NCBI RefSeq assembly: GCF_900009145.1
Contig: NZ_LN889813.1
Location: 700,972-764,971 of the forward strand
Source: Planktothrix tepida PCC 9214
GTDB lineage: Bacteria; Cyanobacteriota; Cyanobacteriia; Cyanobacteriales; Microcoleaceae
Direction: 5' to 3'
Length of the DNA stretch: 64,000 bases
The position numbers and the translations under genes are program-made. Positions 52,446 to 61,876 of the stretch are shown here, in pieces. Position 1 is the first letter of the stretch, and every line of letters begins with the position of its first letter. The notes below the pieces were generated by a model. That model worked only from the letters and a program-made list of their open reading frames with translations. It was not told the origin of the DNA and did no database searches.

Positions 52446-54659
52446 TTAATCAATTTTCTGATGAATAGGAATCTGGATCACAAATTCAGTTCCCTGATTA
52501 GGGATTGAAATACACTTCAATTTTCCCCCATGTTTTTCTACAATGATTTGATAACTGATAGACATTCCCAGTCCAGTTCCTTTTCCGATGGGTTTCGTTG
52601 TAAAAAAGGGATTGAAAATTTGTTGCTGAATATTCTGAGGAATTCCAATTCCATTATCACTGAGCGAAATTTGCACCCACTCGGAATCTAGCATAGAGGT
52701 TGAAATTTTAATTTGATTATGGATTTTATCAGTTAGCGGGATCTGATTTTCTTCTAGGAAATCATTTTCTGTACGAGATTTTTCTTCTAAAGCATCGATC
52801 GCATTCGTGAGAATATTCATAAACACTTGATTGAGTTGTCCCGCGTAACATTCCACTAAGGGTAAATTTCCGTAGTCTTTGATTACCTCAATTTCTGGTT
52901 GTTCTGGACGAGATTTAATCCGGTGTTGCAAAATTAGTAAGGTGCTATCAATTCCTTCATGAATATTGACCGGTTTCATTTCTGCTTCATCAAGACGTGA
53001 GAAATTCCGCAGAGTCAGAACAATTTCCCGAATTCGACTTGCACCCACTTTCATCGATGATAACGTTTTAGGCAAATCCGCAATTAAAAAATCGAGATCA
53101 ATCTCCTCAATAAAGTTTTGAATTTCTGGATTATTAGGATTAGAATGTTGTTCATACAACTGAATTAAATTGAGTAAATCTTGAATATATTCATTGAGGT
53201 GAACGAGATTCCCATGAATAAAATTAACCGGATTATTAATTTCGTGGGCGACTCCTGCGACTAATTGCCCTAAACTGGACATTTTTTCATTTTGAACCAC
53301 TTGCGCTTGGGTATGCTGCAATTCACTTAAGGCATTTTTGAGTTCCATTGTCCGTTCTTCTACTCGCTCTTCCAGTGCTTCATTACTCTTTTCTAAAGCC
53401 GTAAAAGATTGACGCAGTTTCCCCGCCATATAATTAAAAGAATCAGTGAGTTTATTAAGTTCTTTAATCCGACTTCCTTTGACAATTTGGTCTAAATTTC
53501 CTAATGCCATCAATTCACTGGCTTGATTCAGTCGAAAAATGGGACGTGAGATCCAACGGGAAGTGAAAATACCCATCATAGATGCCACAACCAAGGCGGC
53601 AAAACATAACCAAATTGTTGTTTGAGTATTGGCGTTGATTTGTCCCATAAATGCACTTTGCGGAACACTCACCACCACTAACCAATCCAATCCATATTGG
53701 TCACGCCAAGGAGTAATATGAACATAATAGGGCTTGTTTTGAAAGTCAAATTCAAGTTCTTTTGTTTCAGTAATAGTATCGAAACTTTTGAAGCGTTGCT
53801 GAAGTTGTTTGGCAATTCCCTGTACAATGGGATCGGGACTATTTACCGCTTTTAAACGCTGTACTTTATCATTTACGAGGATAAAGGGCTGGTTTTTACC
53901 CGAATTAGCAATTAACATCCCATTTCGTTCTAGGATAAAAACTTTTCCTGAGTGACTAACTTCTAAACCCTGTAAAAAATTGCTGAGTTTCGAGAGATGG
54001 ATATCCGCACCTACCATCCCCAATAAACGATTATTTTGATCATAGATTGGGCGACCTGTAGCTGCTGTGATGTAGGGGCCAAAGGGAGAATTCCAAGTAT
54101 AAATTCCTGACCAAATCGGTTTACCTGCTTTTACAGGTTCTAAATACCAACTTTGTTCAAAGTTATTGTAATTATAGATGTTATTAACTTTGGTGCGATT
54201 ACCCTGATTATCGGTGGCGTAGTTAATGCAATTGTTGGGTAGTTGAGCCGTCCAATCGTCAATAGTTATCGTTTTACCATCATAACGCGCTGCTCCCAAG
54301 CCTTCCCCCGTCGTCAGTGCGATACCAATGTAGGTGAGGTCATACGCTTGCATTTGATACCAGAAATATCGACCTAGGGTTTTGCGATCGCGCACATTCA
54401 GCAATCCCATCCGAATCCCATCCGCATTCATCTGACTCACCTTATGGGGAATTGATAAATAGGAATCTAAATGGTGATTGACAATGCTACTGGTTCGTTG
54501 CATTAACTGGTTCGCCAGGTCGTCCACCGCTTTCTGTCCGTTTTTGAAGGATAAATATCCCACTAAACTGACTGTTCCAAAGATTTGTACAACGAATGGA
54601 ATAATCAGAACAAGCTGTAATGGAAGTTCTTGAAGTGTACTGAAGCGCAGCTTACGCAT
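52446..54659 (-). CDS. Cache-HAMP sensor histidine kinase
   Basis: Membrane kinase of 737 residues. One helix near 20-35 (LVLIIPFVVQIFGTVSLV), an extracellular dCache-like domain (about 45-340, with WSGIYTWNSPFGPYITAATG), a second helix (TTIWLCFAALVVASMMGIF), HAMP, coiled coil, and HisKA-HATPase. The H-box is GVAHEINNPVNFIHGNL (His near 470), the N-box region NQVFMNILTNAIDALE, and G-boxes SDNGIGIP and GKGTGLGMSIS. No receiver is attached, and no response regulator is adjacent. Ligand unknown; Cache domains often bind small amines or acids. Confidence 0.92.
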   Translation of the reverse strand: MRKLRFSTLQELPLQLVLIIPFVVQIFGTVSLVGYLSFKNGQKAVDDLANQLMQRTSSIVNHHLDSYLSIPHKVSQMNADGIRMGLLNVRDRKTLGRYFWYQMQAYDLTYIGIALTTGEGLGAARYDGKTITIDDWTAQLPNNCINYATDNQGNRTKVNNIYNYNNFEQSWYLEPVKAGKPIWSGIYTWNSPFGPYITAATGRPIYDQNNRLLGMVGADIHLSKLSNFLQGLEVSHSGKVFILERNGMLIANSGKNQPFILVNDKVQRLKAVNSPDPIVQGIAKQLQQRFKSFDTITETKELEFDFQNKPYYVHITPWRDQYGLDWLVVVSVPQSAFMGQINANTQTTIWLCFAALVVASMMGIFTSRWISRPIFRLNQASELMALGNLDQIVKGSRIKELNKLTDSFNYMAGKLRQSFTALEKSNEALEERVEERTMELKNALSELQHTQAQVVQNEKMSSLGQLVAGVAHEINNPVNFIHGNLVHLNEYIQDLLNLIQLYEQHSNPNNPEIQNFIEEIDLDFLIADLPKTLSSMKVGASRIREIVLTLRNFSRLDEAEMKPVNIHEGIDSTLLILQHRIKSRPEQPEIEVIKDYGNLPLVECYAGQLNQVFMNILTNAIDALEEKSRTENDFLEENQIPLTDKIHNQIKISTSMLDSEWVQISLSDNGIGIPQNIQQQIFNPFFTTKPIGKGTGLGMSISYQIIVEKHGGKLKCISIPNQGTEFVIQIPIHQKID

Positions 54660-54729
54660 GAGCCAAAATTGGGTTTATAGAAGACAACTGATCATTAATT
54701 AAACCCTTAATAATCGGTAGAGCAGTAGA

Positions 54730-55023
54730 TTAAGGCTGTCCAGAGAGAGCCGGAAGAATCCATGGTTCAACTCTGTTTCCCAAATCTTCTGCAATAGTTA
54801 GGGTATTCGGTTTACACCGTTTAATTCTAACTTTAATCCCTTGTGCACCTTCGGCTTCGAGATCTTCAAGATAACCAAATTGAGACGTTTGAGCTTCTTG
54901 TTGGGTCATAAATGGCCCGAAATAGTAGGTGCAGTTTGGGGTTTCTGTCAAAATTTCCACCCAAAACGCGAACCCAAAAGCGTTAAGCAAGCTAGTTAGA
55001 AGTTCTTTCATATTCATGATCAA
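54730..55023 (-). CDS. DUF1816 domain protein
   Basis: Protein of 97 residues typical of cyanobacterial DUF1816: FWVEILTETPNCTYYFGPFM, TQQEAQTSQFGYLEDLEAEG and IKVRIKRCKPNTLTIAEDLG. Starts about 70 bases upstream of the kinase gene on the same strand. DUF1816 members sometimes accompany phycobilisome linker-like (CpcD) domains, but no such domain is seen here. Function unknown. Confidence 0.83.
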   Translation of the reverse strand: MIMNMKELLTSLLNAFGFAFWVEILTETPNCTYYFGPFMTQQEAQTSQFGYLEDLEAEGAQGIKVRIKRCKPNTLTIAEDLGNRVEPWILPALSGQP

Positions 55024-55151
55024 TGCTGTAGATTCTGAAGTTGTATCAATAAAATTCTGGGAAGGAATTCTAACTCATTTGTTAGAATTTACGGACTAGG
55101 TATAAACTTCAACCTAAGTCTTAAAAAACCTTCACATTTTGTTATACTCTG

Positions 55152-55388
55152 TTGTCTTTATTTTTTCAATCAACTGAGCAGAATCTCTATCTGTGGAAAT
55201 CAACCCTGATTCCAGAAATTTTAGCCTTAAACCAATCTTTTAATCAATCAGAACATCGGATCAAGAGTTTCCAAGTGGGCGTTTCAGGTCAAATTTATTC
55301 GGAGAAGGAAACAGAACAATTGTTGGGAAACAGACCTGAAAACTCTATAGGTATGAAATCAAGAATAAACGGGGTTATCATTGAATAG
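55152..55388 (+). CDS. Doubtful small ORF
   Basis: A 78-codon plus-strand frame with a TTG start, reading LFFQSTEQNLYLWKSTLIPE. Composition (NQSFNQSEHR, EKETEQLLG) looks protein-like but there is no family match that I know. It ends inside the hairpin at 55372-55410. Could be a fragment or a fortuitous ORF. Confidence 0.25.
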   Translation: MSLFFQSTEQNLYLWKSTLIPEILALNQSFNQSEHRIKSFQVGVSGQIYSEKETEQLLGNRPENSIGMKSRINGVIIE

Positions 55389-55410
55389 TTTATTTGAACA
55401 ATGATAACCC
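55372..55410 (-). terminator. Hairpin downstream of rlmB
   Basis: Perfect 12-bp stem GGGTTATCATTG / CAATGATAACCC with a 15-base loop, 25 bases past the rlmB stop on the minus strand. The U-tract is weak but the stem is strong. Confidence 0.65.
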
Positions 55411-55434
55411 TAGAGCATCCGTTTATACCTTTTT

Positions 55435-57030
55435 TCAACTAAAATCGGAAGCTTGGAAATTCCTTTGACGATAAATTTCGTACAGTGCCATTCCGGTTGC
55501 GACGGAAACATTTAAACTGGCGGTCTCTCCTGACAAAGGGATCGACACTAAAACATCACACTTCTGTTCAATTAAATGGCTTAATCCTTCTCCTTCATTA
55601 CCGACAACTAAAGCGATCGCCCCATTAAATTTTACCGTTGGTAAGGTTTCTGTAGCCGTGGCGGAAGTGCCATAAATCCAAAATCCGGCTGCTTTTAAGT
55701 CTTCTAAAGCACGGCTGAGATTAATAACTCTCGTGACGGGAAAGGTTTCTAATGAACCTGCTGCAACTTTCATCACCGTTGAGGTGACACCAACCGCACG
55801 GCGTTGAGGCACAATTAAACCTTGAGCACCAATGGCTTCTGCTGTACGAATAATTGCCCCTAAATTGTGGGGATCTTGAATTCCATCAGCAACGATCACA
55901 ACAGGTTGAGAACTTGTAGCTTTAGCCGTTTCGATTAACTCATTCAGGTCTTTATAGCTATAGGGGGAAATTTGAGCCGCTATGCCTTGATGATTAGCAC
56001 CTTGGGTAACTTGATCTAAGCGTTGATAGGTGACTTCATTGAGAATTGCACCGTTGGCTTTTGCGGTTTGCAATAATCCGAAAAATCGGGGATCGGATTT
56101 GAGTTGAGAAACGACCCAAATTCGACTCAGCGATCGCTCATTTTCTAAAGCCGATTGAACGGTACGTCGTCCATAAATTAACTCATTTTCAACATCAAAG
56201 GACTCTACAGATTCATCTGTAAATTCTGGTTTGCTCTCTTCAATAAATCGTTGACTTTTATGAGGAGAATGTAAAGAATGTCTGTGTGTCTGAGGTTGAC
56301 GTTCATCTAAGAACTTACTCGGTTTTTCTCGTGTTAGTTGTTCTGGTTGGGAACTAGCAAAAGATTCCTTTCTGTCTTGAGCAGATTTCCGATAGTTGTC
56401 AGATTGTTCATCTGAAAAACGGTAGGATTTTCTATCATCGGAGAATCGGGAAGACTTTCTATCATCTGAAAATCGAGAAGGCTTTCTGTCATCTGAAAAT
56501 CGAGAAGGCTTTCTGTCATCTGAAAATCGAGAAGGTTTTCTATCATCAGAGAACCGGGAAGGCTTTCTATCATCTGAAAATCGAGAAGAGTTTCTATCAT
56601 CTGAAAATCGAGAAGAGTTTCTATCATCTGAGAATCGAGAAGGTTTTCTATCATCGGAGAACCGAGAAGAGTTTCTGTCATCTGAGAATCGGGAAGGTTT
56701 TCTGTCATCTGAAAATCGAGAAGGCTTTCTGTCATCTGAAAATCGAGAAGGTTTTCTGTCATCTGAGAATCGAGAAGGTTTTCTGTCATCTGAAAATCGA
56801 GAAGGTTTTCTGTCATCTGAAAATCGAGAAGGTTTTCTGTCATCTGAGAATCGAGAAGACTTTCTATCATCTGAAAATCGAGAAGGTTTTCTGTCATCTG
56901 AGAATCGAGAAGGCTTTCTATCATCTGAGAATCGAGAAGATTTATTGTTGTCTCGTTCTCCCGATTTAGACCGATTGGATGGTTTTTTAGAAGATCTTGA
57001 TGGAGAGTTAGAACGACTAAATTTTGGCAT
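55435..57030 (-). CDS. rlmB: RlmB-type 23S rRNA 2'-O-methyltransferase with nonapeptide repeat region
   Basis: SPOUT methyltransferase of 531 residues from ATG 57030 (preceded by AAGGAA); a start at 57075 is unlikely. Residues 1-25 are Ser/Lys/Arg-rich. About 20 copies of the nonapeptide RKPSRFSDD (27 bp each) cover residues 30-210. The C-terminal half is canonical: [52 protein letters not shown] and [20 protein letters not shown], the AdoMet trefoil knot. The enzyme methylates G2251 of 23S rRNA. The amino-terminal repeat is alternately basic and acidic and disordered; many cyanobacterial RlmB proteins carry charged extensions, but this array is highly regular. Confidence 0.92.
   Translation of the reverse strand: MPKFSRSNSPSRSSKKPSNRSKSGERDNNKSSRFSDDRKPSRFSDDRKPSRFSDDRKSSRFSDDRKPSRFSDDRKPSRFSDDRKPSRFSDDRKPSRFSDDRKPSRFSDDRKPSRFSDDRNSSRFSDDRKPSRFSDDRNSSRFSDDRNSSRFSDDRKPSRFSDDRKPSRFSDDRKPSRFSDDRKPSRFSDDRKSSRFSDDRKSYRFSDEQSDNYRKSAQDRKESFASSQPEQLTREKPSKFLDERQPQTHRHSLHSPHKSQRFIEESKPEFTDESVESFDVENELIYGRRTVQSALENERSLSRIWVVSQLKSDPRFFGLLQTAKANGAILNEVTYQRLDQVTQGANHQGIAAQISPYSYKDLNELIETAKATSSQPVVIVADGIQDPHNLGAIIRTAEAIGAQGLIVPQRRAVGVTSTVMKVAAGSLETFPVTRVINLSRALEDLKAAGFWIYGTSATATETLPTVKFNGAIALVVGNEGEGLSHLIEQKCDVLVSIPLSGETASLNVSVATGMALYEIYRQRNFQASDFS
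56411..56946. repeat. 27-bp tandem repeat inside rlmB, ~20 copies
   Basis: Unit TTTCTATCATCTGAAAATCG with AGAAGG on the plus strand, in head-to-tail array. Copies differ mainly at one or two bases, for example GAGAATC vs GAAAATC and GAGTTT vs GGTTTT. The coding frame has period nine residues. Because 27 is divisible by three, the array also keeps a second frame open, which is an artefact. Confidence 0.9.
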
Positions 57031-57400
57031 AATTCCTTGTGAGATTATTTGAGAAACGTTGCTAATTGAAATCAATACTAGAAGAGAAAATGAGCGTGTA
57101 TGTTCTGATGAGAACCTCTTAATAAAATTTGAACTCTATTACAATAGGACAACTTCAAAGTAACCCAATTTCTGATAAAAAATCGTAGATTAGATAACAA
57201 GAAATTTACGAACTAACTGGGTTTCTGATTGAAGAATACGGTTGTTGATCCCAATTAATAGTTTCCTCAACTAAGCTTTAGTTTAAGCTGAATATCTGTT
57301 CTGAACCTGATTCAATAAACGACTCTCTCATTCAATTCAATGGTGCTTGATTCCCCAGACCCGATCTTAACAATCAGTTGTTAGAGTAACAGCTTATGAG
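57031..57400. other. Spacer upstream of rlmB
   Basis: A 370-base AT-rich spacer after mrnC and before rlmB on the minus strand. AACCCAATTTCTGAT (57160) and AACTGGGTTTCTGAT (57214) are related to the GAAACCCGGTTTC repeat family. No ORF or terminator is convincing. Confidence 0.4.
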
Positions 57401-57799
57401 TCATTCTCCTTCTTTAGAATCAAGCTCAAGATAATTAAACAATTCCTCTAAACGTTGCGGATTCGTTAAATACAAATACCCAAATAAGGCTTCTAAGCTA
57501 GTGGCTTGTTGGTAAGTTTTGGGATCGAGTCTTTTGGGACGTCCAAAAGCTGCATTTCGACCCCGGTTCAAAATTTCTAATTCAGGTTCAGTGAGGTGAG
57601 GTTCTAGCGATCGCAAGTGACGAGCTTGGCTTTCTGCACGAACTTGAGACACCACTAACTGATGATACAGATGCGATCGCTTTGGGGGCATCAGATAAAA
57701 ACTACGAATATACAGTTCATAAACGGCATCTCCTAAATAGGCCCAAGATGCTGGAGAAATCCGTTGAACTTGTTCTGGTGATAGGCTTTGATGAAGCAT
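57401..57799 (-). CDS. mrnC: Mini-ribonuclease III
   Basis: Protein of 132 residues, the single RNase III catalytic domain without dsRBD. Motifs: SPASWAYLGDAVYELYIRSF (with the catalytic Glu/Asp), RSHLYHQLVVSQVRAESQAR, LNRGRNAAFG and YQQATSLEALFGYLYLTN. It matures 23S rRNA precursors in Gram-positive and plastid relatives and probably here. Its neighbour rlmB also modifies 23S rRNA, but an operon is unlikely because of the 370-base spacer. Confidence 0.9.
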   Translation of the reverse strand: MLHQSLSPEQVQRISPASWAYLGDAVYELYIRSFYLMPPKRSHLYHQLVVSQVRAESQARHLRSLEPHLTEPELEILNRGRNAAFGRPKRLDPKTYQQATSLEALFGYLYLTNPQRLEELFNYLELDSKEGE

Positions 57800-57943
57800 T
57801 TGATCCAGAGGTAGAGACTAACCAGAGGGAACTAGCTAGTCGTTAAAAAATAGTCGTAAAAATTGTTTCACCCTTACCTTATCCCATTGACTCGGTATCC
57901 TCACCTGATCGGGGTATAGATACTACCCCATCGACTCTCACAC

Positions 57944-58288
57944 CTAGGCATTTTTCACGTTCTCGATCGCATCGTCTACAGATGGCTGTAAAGAGAGAAA
58001 CTTTTCCAAGCGAACCAATTTAACAGTTTGAGTTACACGAGGATTGGAAACAATCTGTAAAGTTCCGCCGCTACTTTGCGCTTTTTTCACAAGCTGCACG
58101 AGCGCCCCTAATCCCGAACTGTCTACAAAATCTATCTGAGAGAGATCCAATATAATGTGCTTGGGGCCCTTTTCAATATATTTACCCACCACTTTACGAA
58201 AGGTGCCTTCTGAGAAAGCATCCATCAATCCAGTGAGGCGAAAGAGTTGATAGTTGTCTTTAGTATCCCGTGTACCCCGAAGGCTCAC
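57944..58288 (-). CDS. STAS-domain anti-sigma factor antagonist
   Basis: Protein of 114 residues (from GTG 58288) with a complete STAS fold: NYQLFRLTGLMDAFSEGTFR, IILDLSQIDFVDSSGLGALV and the end SLQPSVDDAIENV. The DSSGLG holds the serine phosphorylated by anti-sigma kinases. Upstream codons in frame, LNLTV after GGAGGG and ATT, look like family sequence, so the true start may be an ATT or CTG. Partner kinase/phosphatase not in the window. Confidence 0.88.
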   Translation of the reverse strand: MSLRGTRDTKDNYQLFRLTGLMDAFSEGTFRKVVGKYIEKGPKHIILDLSQIDFVDSSGLGALVQLVKKAQSSGGTLQIVSNPRVTQTVKLVRLEKFLSLQPSVDDAIENVKNA

Positions 58289-58405
58289 GGTTAAATTCAG
58301 TTGCTCAGGAATGATACCCTCCTAACTACATAGAACTTGACATCGCCGATCTAGTATAAGGGCTTTTTAATAAAATGTCTACTGAATTAGGAGGGACAGA
58401 GCCGT

Positions 58406-59557
58406 TTAATTTTGTTCTTTCTGGTGTTGCATCGCTTGAACAAAACGTTCAAACAAATAATCAGCATCATGGGGGCCAGGACTGGCTTCCGGGTGATATT
58501 GAACCGAAAACAAAGGTAAAGTTTTGTGTTTTAATCCCGCAACAGTACGATCATTCAAATTGAGGTGAGTAATTTGTACATCCTCAGCAATGGTATCAGG
58601 ATCAATAGCAAACCCATGATTTTGGCTAGTAATTTCAACTTGTTGTTGTGCTAAACCAGCCGGTTGATTTAAGCCTCGATGACCAAATTTTAATTTAAAC
58701 GTTTCTGCTCCCAAGGATAACCCTAAAATTTGATGACCCATACAAATCCCAAACACGGGTTTGTCAGACTTAACTAGGGCTTTTGTTGTGTTAATCCCTT
58801 CGGTAACGGCGGATGGATCACCAGGGCCATTAGACAGGAAAATCCCATCGGGATTGTATTTGAGAATTTCTTCCGGGGGGGTATGGGCTGGAACGACAAT
58901 CACTCGACAGCCATAACTCGCTAACCGTCGCAGAATATTGCGTTTTACCCCAAAGTCTAAGGCGACAACTGTATAACGCGGTTGTTGATTTCCCCCAACA
59001 GATTCACTAAACTCCCAAGCGGTTTCTGTAGGTTCCAACCATTCATAAGCTTCTTGGGTTGTAACTTCTTTCACTAAGTTCAACCCAGCCATACTAGGAG
59101 CTTGTTCGACTAAATTTCGCAGTTCCCCCGGATCTAAAATTTCCGTAGAAATCGCCCCATTCATCGCTCCAACAGTACGGATTTTCCGAGTCAGGGCGCG
59201 GGTATCAATTCCGTAAATACCGGGAATATTGTGCTGTTTTAAATAGTCCGGTAAGGACTGAGTGGAACGCCAATTACTCGGACGGTGACAAATATTACGG
59301 GCGATAGCCCCTCGAACATGGGGAAACGCGGATTCTTCATCGTCGGGGTTAACCCCAGTATTGCCCAACTCTGGATAGGTAAAGGTGACAATTTGTCCAC
59401 AATAGCTGGGATCAGTCAAGACTTCTTGATATCCGGTCATACCCGTATTAAAGACAACTTCCCCAATGACGGTTCCTGGAGCGCCGAATGACCAGCCTGT
59501 ATAGGTGGTTCCATCAGCCAGGACAAGTAAAGCAGGTTGTGCAGAGGTCAGGGACAT
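58406..59557 (-). CDS. carA: Carbamoyl-phosphate synthase small subunit
   Basis: Glutamine amidotransferase subunit of 383 residues, providing ammonia to CarB for arginine and pyrimidine synthesis. The amino-terminal domain has [16 protein letters not shown] and [20 protein letters not shown]; the class I GATase has [34 protein letters not shown] (catalytic Cys near 272) and [13 protein letters not shown] with the His-Glu pair. Intact. Arginine supply is relevant to the cyanophycin synthetase in this window, although they are unlinked. Confidence 0.96.
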   Translation of the reverse strand: MSLTSAQPALLVLADGTTYTGWSFGAPGTVIGEVVFNTGMTGYQEVLTDPSYCGQIVTFTYPELGNTGVNPDDEESAFPHVRGAIARNICHRPSNWRSTQSLPDYLKQHNIPGIYGIDTRALTRKIRTVGAMNGAISTEILDPGELRNLVEQAPSMAGLNLVKEVTTQEAYEWLEPTETAWEFSESVGGNQQPRYTVVALDFGVKRNILRRLASYGCRVIVVPAHTPPEEILKYNPDGIFLSNGPGDPSAVTEGINTTKALVKSDKPVFGICMGHQILGLSLGAETFKLKFGHRGLNQPAGLAQQQVEITSQNHGFAIDPDTIAEDVQITHLNLNDRTVAGLKHKTLPLFSVQYHPEASPGPHDADYLFERFVQAMQHQKEQN

Positions 59558-59666
59558 TGGATTTGGTCTACCTTTAATCTGAAATCACCTCAATATTATT
59601 CCAGACATTCTCTGAACTGACACATAGATCTTGTCCTGTGTTGTCATTACCTGACTTTAGAGAAAA

Positions 59667-59698
59667 GGGAACAGGGAACAGGGAACAGGGAACAGGCA
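59667..59698. repeat. Heptamer repeat, GGGAACA x ~4
   Basis: Four GGGAACA units with a GGCAATA-like tail (59694-59706). Lies in the spacer between carA and the SIMPL gene. Confidence 0.8.
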
Positions 59699-59770
59699 AT
59701 ATAGGCAATAGGTAACAGAGGGACATTGAACTTCTTTGACCATTCTTTAACTTCTTTAATATTCGGCTTC

Positions 59771-60508
59771 CTAATAACTAATTTGCAGGGTGACGGAGGC
59801 TCTGACTTGTTGTTCTCCTCCGACAACGGGAGTCGGTGGGGCTGCTGGTGCCATCGCATCTGCTTTATACATAACAGGCATGGGAACTGGGACACTGGCA
59901 TTATTGACTTGAATACCGATAATTTCTCGGCGGGTTAAATTTAATGCACCTAAAACCGCATTGGCTTGACGTTCTGCTTCTTGGGTGGCGAGTTTTAAAG
60001 CTTGTTGTTGGGCGGCGTTAATTTCAGCTTCAGACGCGACGAAACTCACCCCATCAATACGGGTCGCCCCGGCTTTAACGGCATCATCTAATAAACTGCC
60101 GACTTTTTCGGTTTTCAACTTAAAACTGACGGTATTGGTGGCAGAATACCCGGTTAAGCGTTGTTGATCGTTAGTATAACTGTAGGTGGGGTTGAGGCGA
60201 ATTCCGGTGGTTTCCAGTTTCTCAACATTGCGCGATCGCAGTAATTCTATCACCGCATTCGTTCGTCTGGCGGCTTCTGTTTGCACTTCTTCGGCGGTTT
60301 TCCCCAAGACTTCAACCCCTAACTGAACTTGGGTTTGGGTCGTTGGGATCATGACTACACCTTCCCCACTGACGGTTAGGGTTCTAACCCGTTGTTCTTG
60401 GGCAAAAACAGGAGCAATGAAGGGGATGCTAACTAATCCTAAACTTAAGGATAATGCTGTAATCAGGCTCCAAGGATTAATCGAACAAGAAGATTGATTG
60501 AAGGACAT
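59771..60508 (-). CDS. SIMPL-domain (DUF541) periplasmic protein
   Basis: Secreted protein of 245 residues: signal peptide around LITALSLSLGLVSIPFIAPV with FAQE cleavage, then LTVSGEGVVMIPTTQTQVQL, the DUF541 opening. VEKLETTGIRLNPTYSYTND and GYSATNTVSFKLKTEKVGSL are the family core, and ALKLATQEAERQANAVLGAL continues it. The family (BP26, Imp) is periplasmic or outer-membrane associated with a role in stress and signalling that is poorly understood. Start ATG fits. Confidence 0.92.
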   Translation of the reverse strand: MSFNQSSCSINPWSLITALSLSLGLVSIPFIAPVFAQEQRVRTLTVSGEGVVMIPTTQTQVQLGVEVLGKTAEEVQTEAARRTNAVIELLRSRNVEKLETTGIRLNPTYSYTNDQQRLTGYSATNTVSFKLKTEKVGSLLDDAVKAGATRIDGVSFVASEAEINAAQQQALKLATQEAERQANAVLGALNLTRREIIGIQVNNASVPVPMPVMYKADAMAPAAPPTPVVGGEQQVRASVTLQISY

Positions 60509-60631
60509 TGTGGACGTTCTCTCAAGTGCGAAAGGGGTATAACCATCAGGATAGTAGCTTCTTATGTAGAAGTTGTTTCTACCCTAGCTGTTCCTCGATT
60601 TCGCTCAATTATCCTCAAATTCGGGATGATC

Positions 60632-60737
60632 TCTGTAGAGACGCGCCTGGGCGAAGCCATGCCGTAAGGCTATTGGCGCGTCTGTATTTGCATGGCGCGT
60701 CTGTATTTGAGGTTCAATAGCGCGTCTGTATTTGGGT
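60632..60737. repeat. Palindrome and GGCGCGTCTGTATTTG tandem motif
   Basis: TAGAGACGCGCCTGGGCGAA...GCCGTAAGGCTATTGGCGCG, followed by three copies of a GCGCGTCTGTATTTG motif at about 60675-60735. The start resembles the GACGTGCC palindrome family. Confidence 0.65.
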
Positions 60738-60744
60738 TAATGAG

Positions 60745-61623
60745 TTACAAATGATCAACTTGACGCTCTAGTTTATCTTGAATATTTTTAGGAATATTGC
60801 TTAATAAATCTAAACCCGTATTGGCTTCAATATCATCCACAGAAACTTGATAAGATTTCCAATTCTTTTTTAAGGAATTTGAGTTGGGAATTTTGACAGC
60901 AATCACACGGGTATTTTCCGTAATTTTTTGATTAGCTTGATCTAAAATAACAATGACTTTCCAATTCCATTCAGGAACAGTTATATTTCCTTTGGCAATA
61001 GTTCTAAGTTTGCCAGAACCCCCGGCAATAATATATAATTCTTTTCCTTCTTGAGCTAGATCTCGGCAGTGTTGTTCTAAATCACTCCAAATGCCTCGAT
61101 TTAATTGTGGGGCTTGGGGAATAATATTAGTGAGAATAAATGTAGCACTATTATGTTCAGAGGTATTGGTGCGATCGCCAGAGGGAACTAAATGACCTCG
61201 ATCATAACCTGTTCCCCGATAATCATTGGATTGAACTTGATACCATCCGGGAGGTAAATTTTCATCGGGTCTAAAATTATTTTGACGTTTAACCGTTCCT
61301 AACCAAGATTGATTCAAGTGCCAACTCACCCAATTAGCTGTTCCAGTTTTGCTATTATAAGATAAAACAAATTCGGGTTTTTCGATCAAAAAATTAGTGG
61401 AATTTTGAGGATCAGCCGTTGCTTGACTAGGGTTGCCCAGTTTCAGATGAATATCTGAGGCTGTGGGTGGGTTAAACAGAATTTGACATCCAGTTAATGT
61501 TAATACAGCAGCGAATCCTAGATTAAAAATTTGTAAAATATTTAATTGAACTAGATCTGTGGATTGGTTTTTTGTAGAAAAAATTTTTAAATTAATCAAT
61601 AAAGCCATAATAATATTATTCAT
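60745..61623 (-). CDS. Secreted DNA/RNA non-specific endonuclease (NUC1 family)
   Basis: Protein of 292 residues. The start has a basic region, a hydrophobic segment and LTLTGCQ, which fits a lipobox, so it may be a lipoprotein. The nuclease domain contains RGTGYDRGHLVPSGDRTNTS, the DRGH motif with the catalytic His, then LTNIIPQAPQLNRGIWSDLE with the metal-binding Asn, and the IIAGGSG region. Degrades DNA and RNA in the periplasm or outside, for nutrient scavenging or defence. Start choice between ATGs at 61623 and 61608 is open. Confidence 0.9.
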   Translation of the reverse strand: MNNIIMALLINLKIFSTKNQSTDLVQLNILQIFNLGFAAVLTLTGCQILFNPPTASDIHLKLGNPSQATADPQNSTNFLIEKPEFVLSYNSKTGTANWVSWHLNQSWLGTVKRQNNFRPDENLPPGWYQVQSNDYRGTGYDRGHLVPSGDRTNTSEHNSATFILTNIIPQAPQLNRGIWSDLEQHCRDLAQEGKELYIIAGGSGKLRTIAKGNITVPEWNWKVIVILDQANQKITENTRVIAVKIPNSNSLKKNWKSYQVSVDDIEANTGLDLLSNIPKNIQDKLERQVDHL

Positions 61624-61876
61624 GGGAATCCTTGGGTTAAAATACTTACATTACTTTTTAATCTATTTTGGTTTAGGTTTAGGTTATTAAACTCAAACCT
61701 GATTTTTTAGCCCAAAATATTATAGATCATTTTTCGTTATTTAAAGATTTTGTGAAAAAAAGTAAAATTTTATAAAATCGAGAAAAACAGTAGCCATCAT
61801 AGGATAATAGTGCTACAATCAAGACGGTTTAAAATCCATCTTATAGGAATTTGTAATTCATCTTAGATCAATCGGT

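Noticed and set aside
55152-55388. Confident gene call for the 78-codon frame
   Set aside because: No family, no clear ribosome binding site and its end lies in a hairpin; listed only as doubtful.
56334-56924. 196-codon frame antisense-direction sister of rlmB in another minus frame
   Set aside because: It follows the 27-bp repeat, which keeps every frame open. Its residues are an out-of-frame copy of the array with no start signal.
56411-56946. CRISPR-like or minisatellite array
   Set aside because: 27-bp units are contiguous without spacers and encode a protein repeat.
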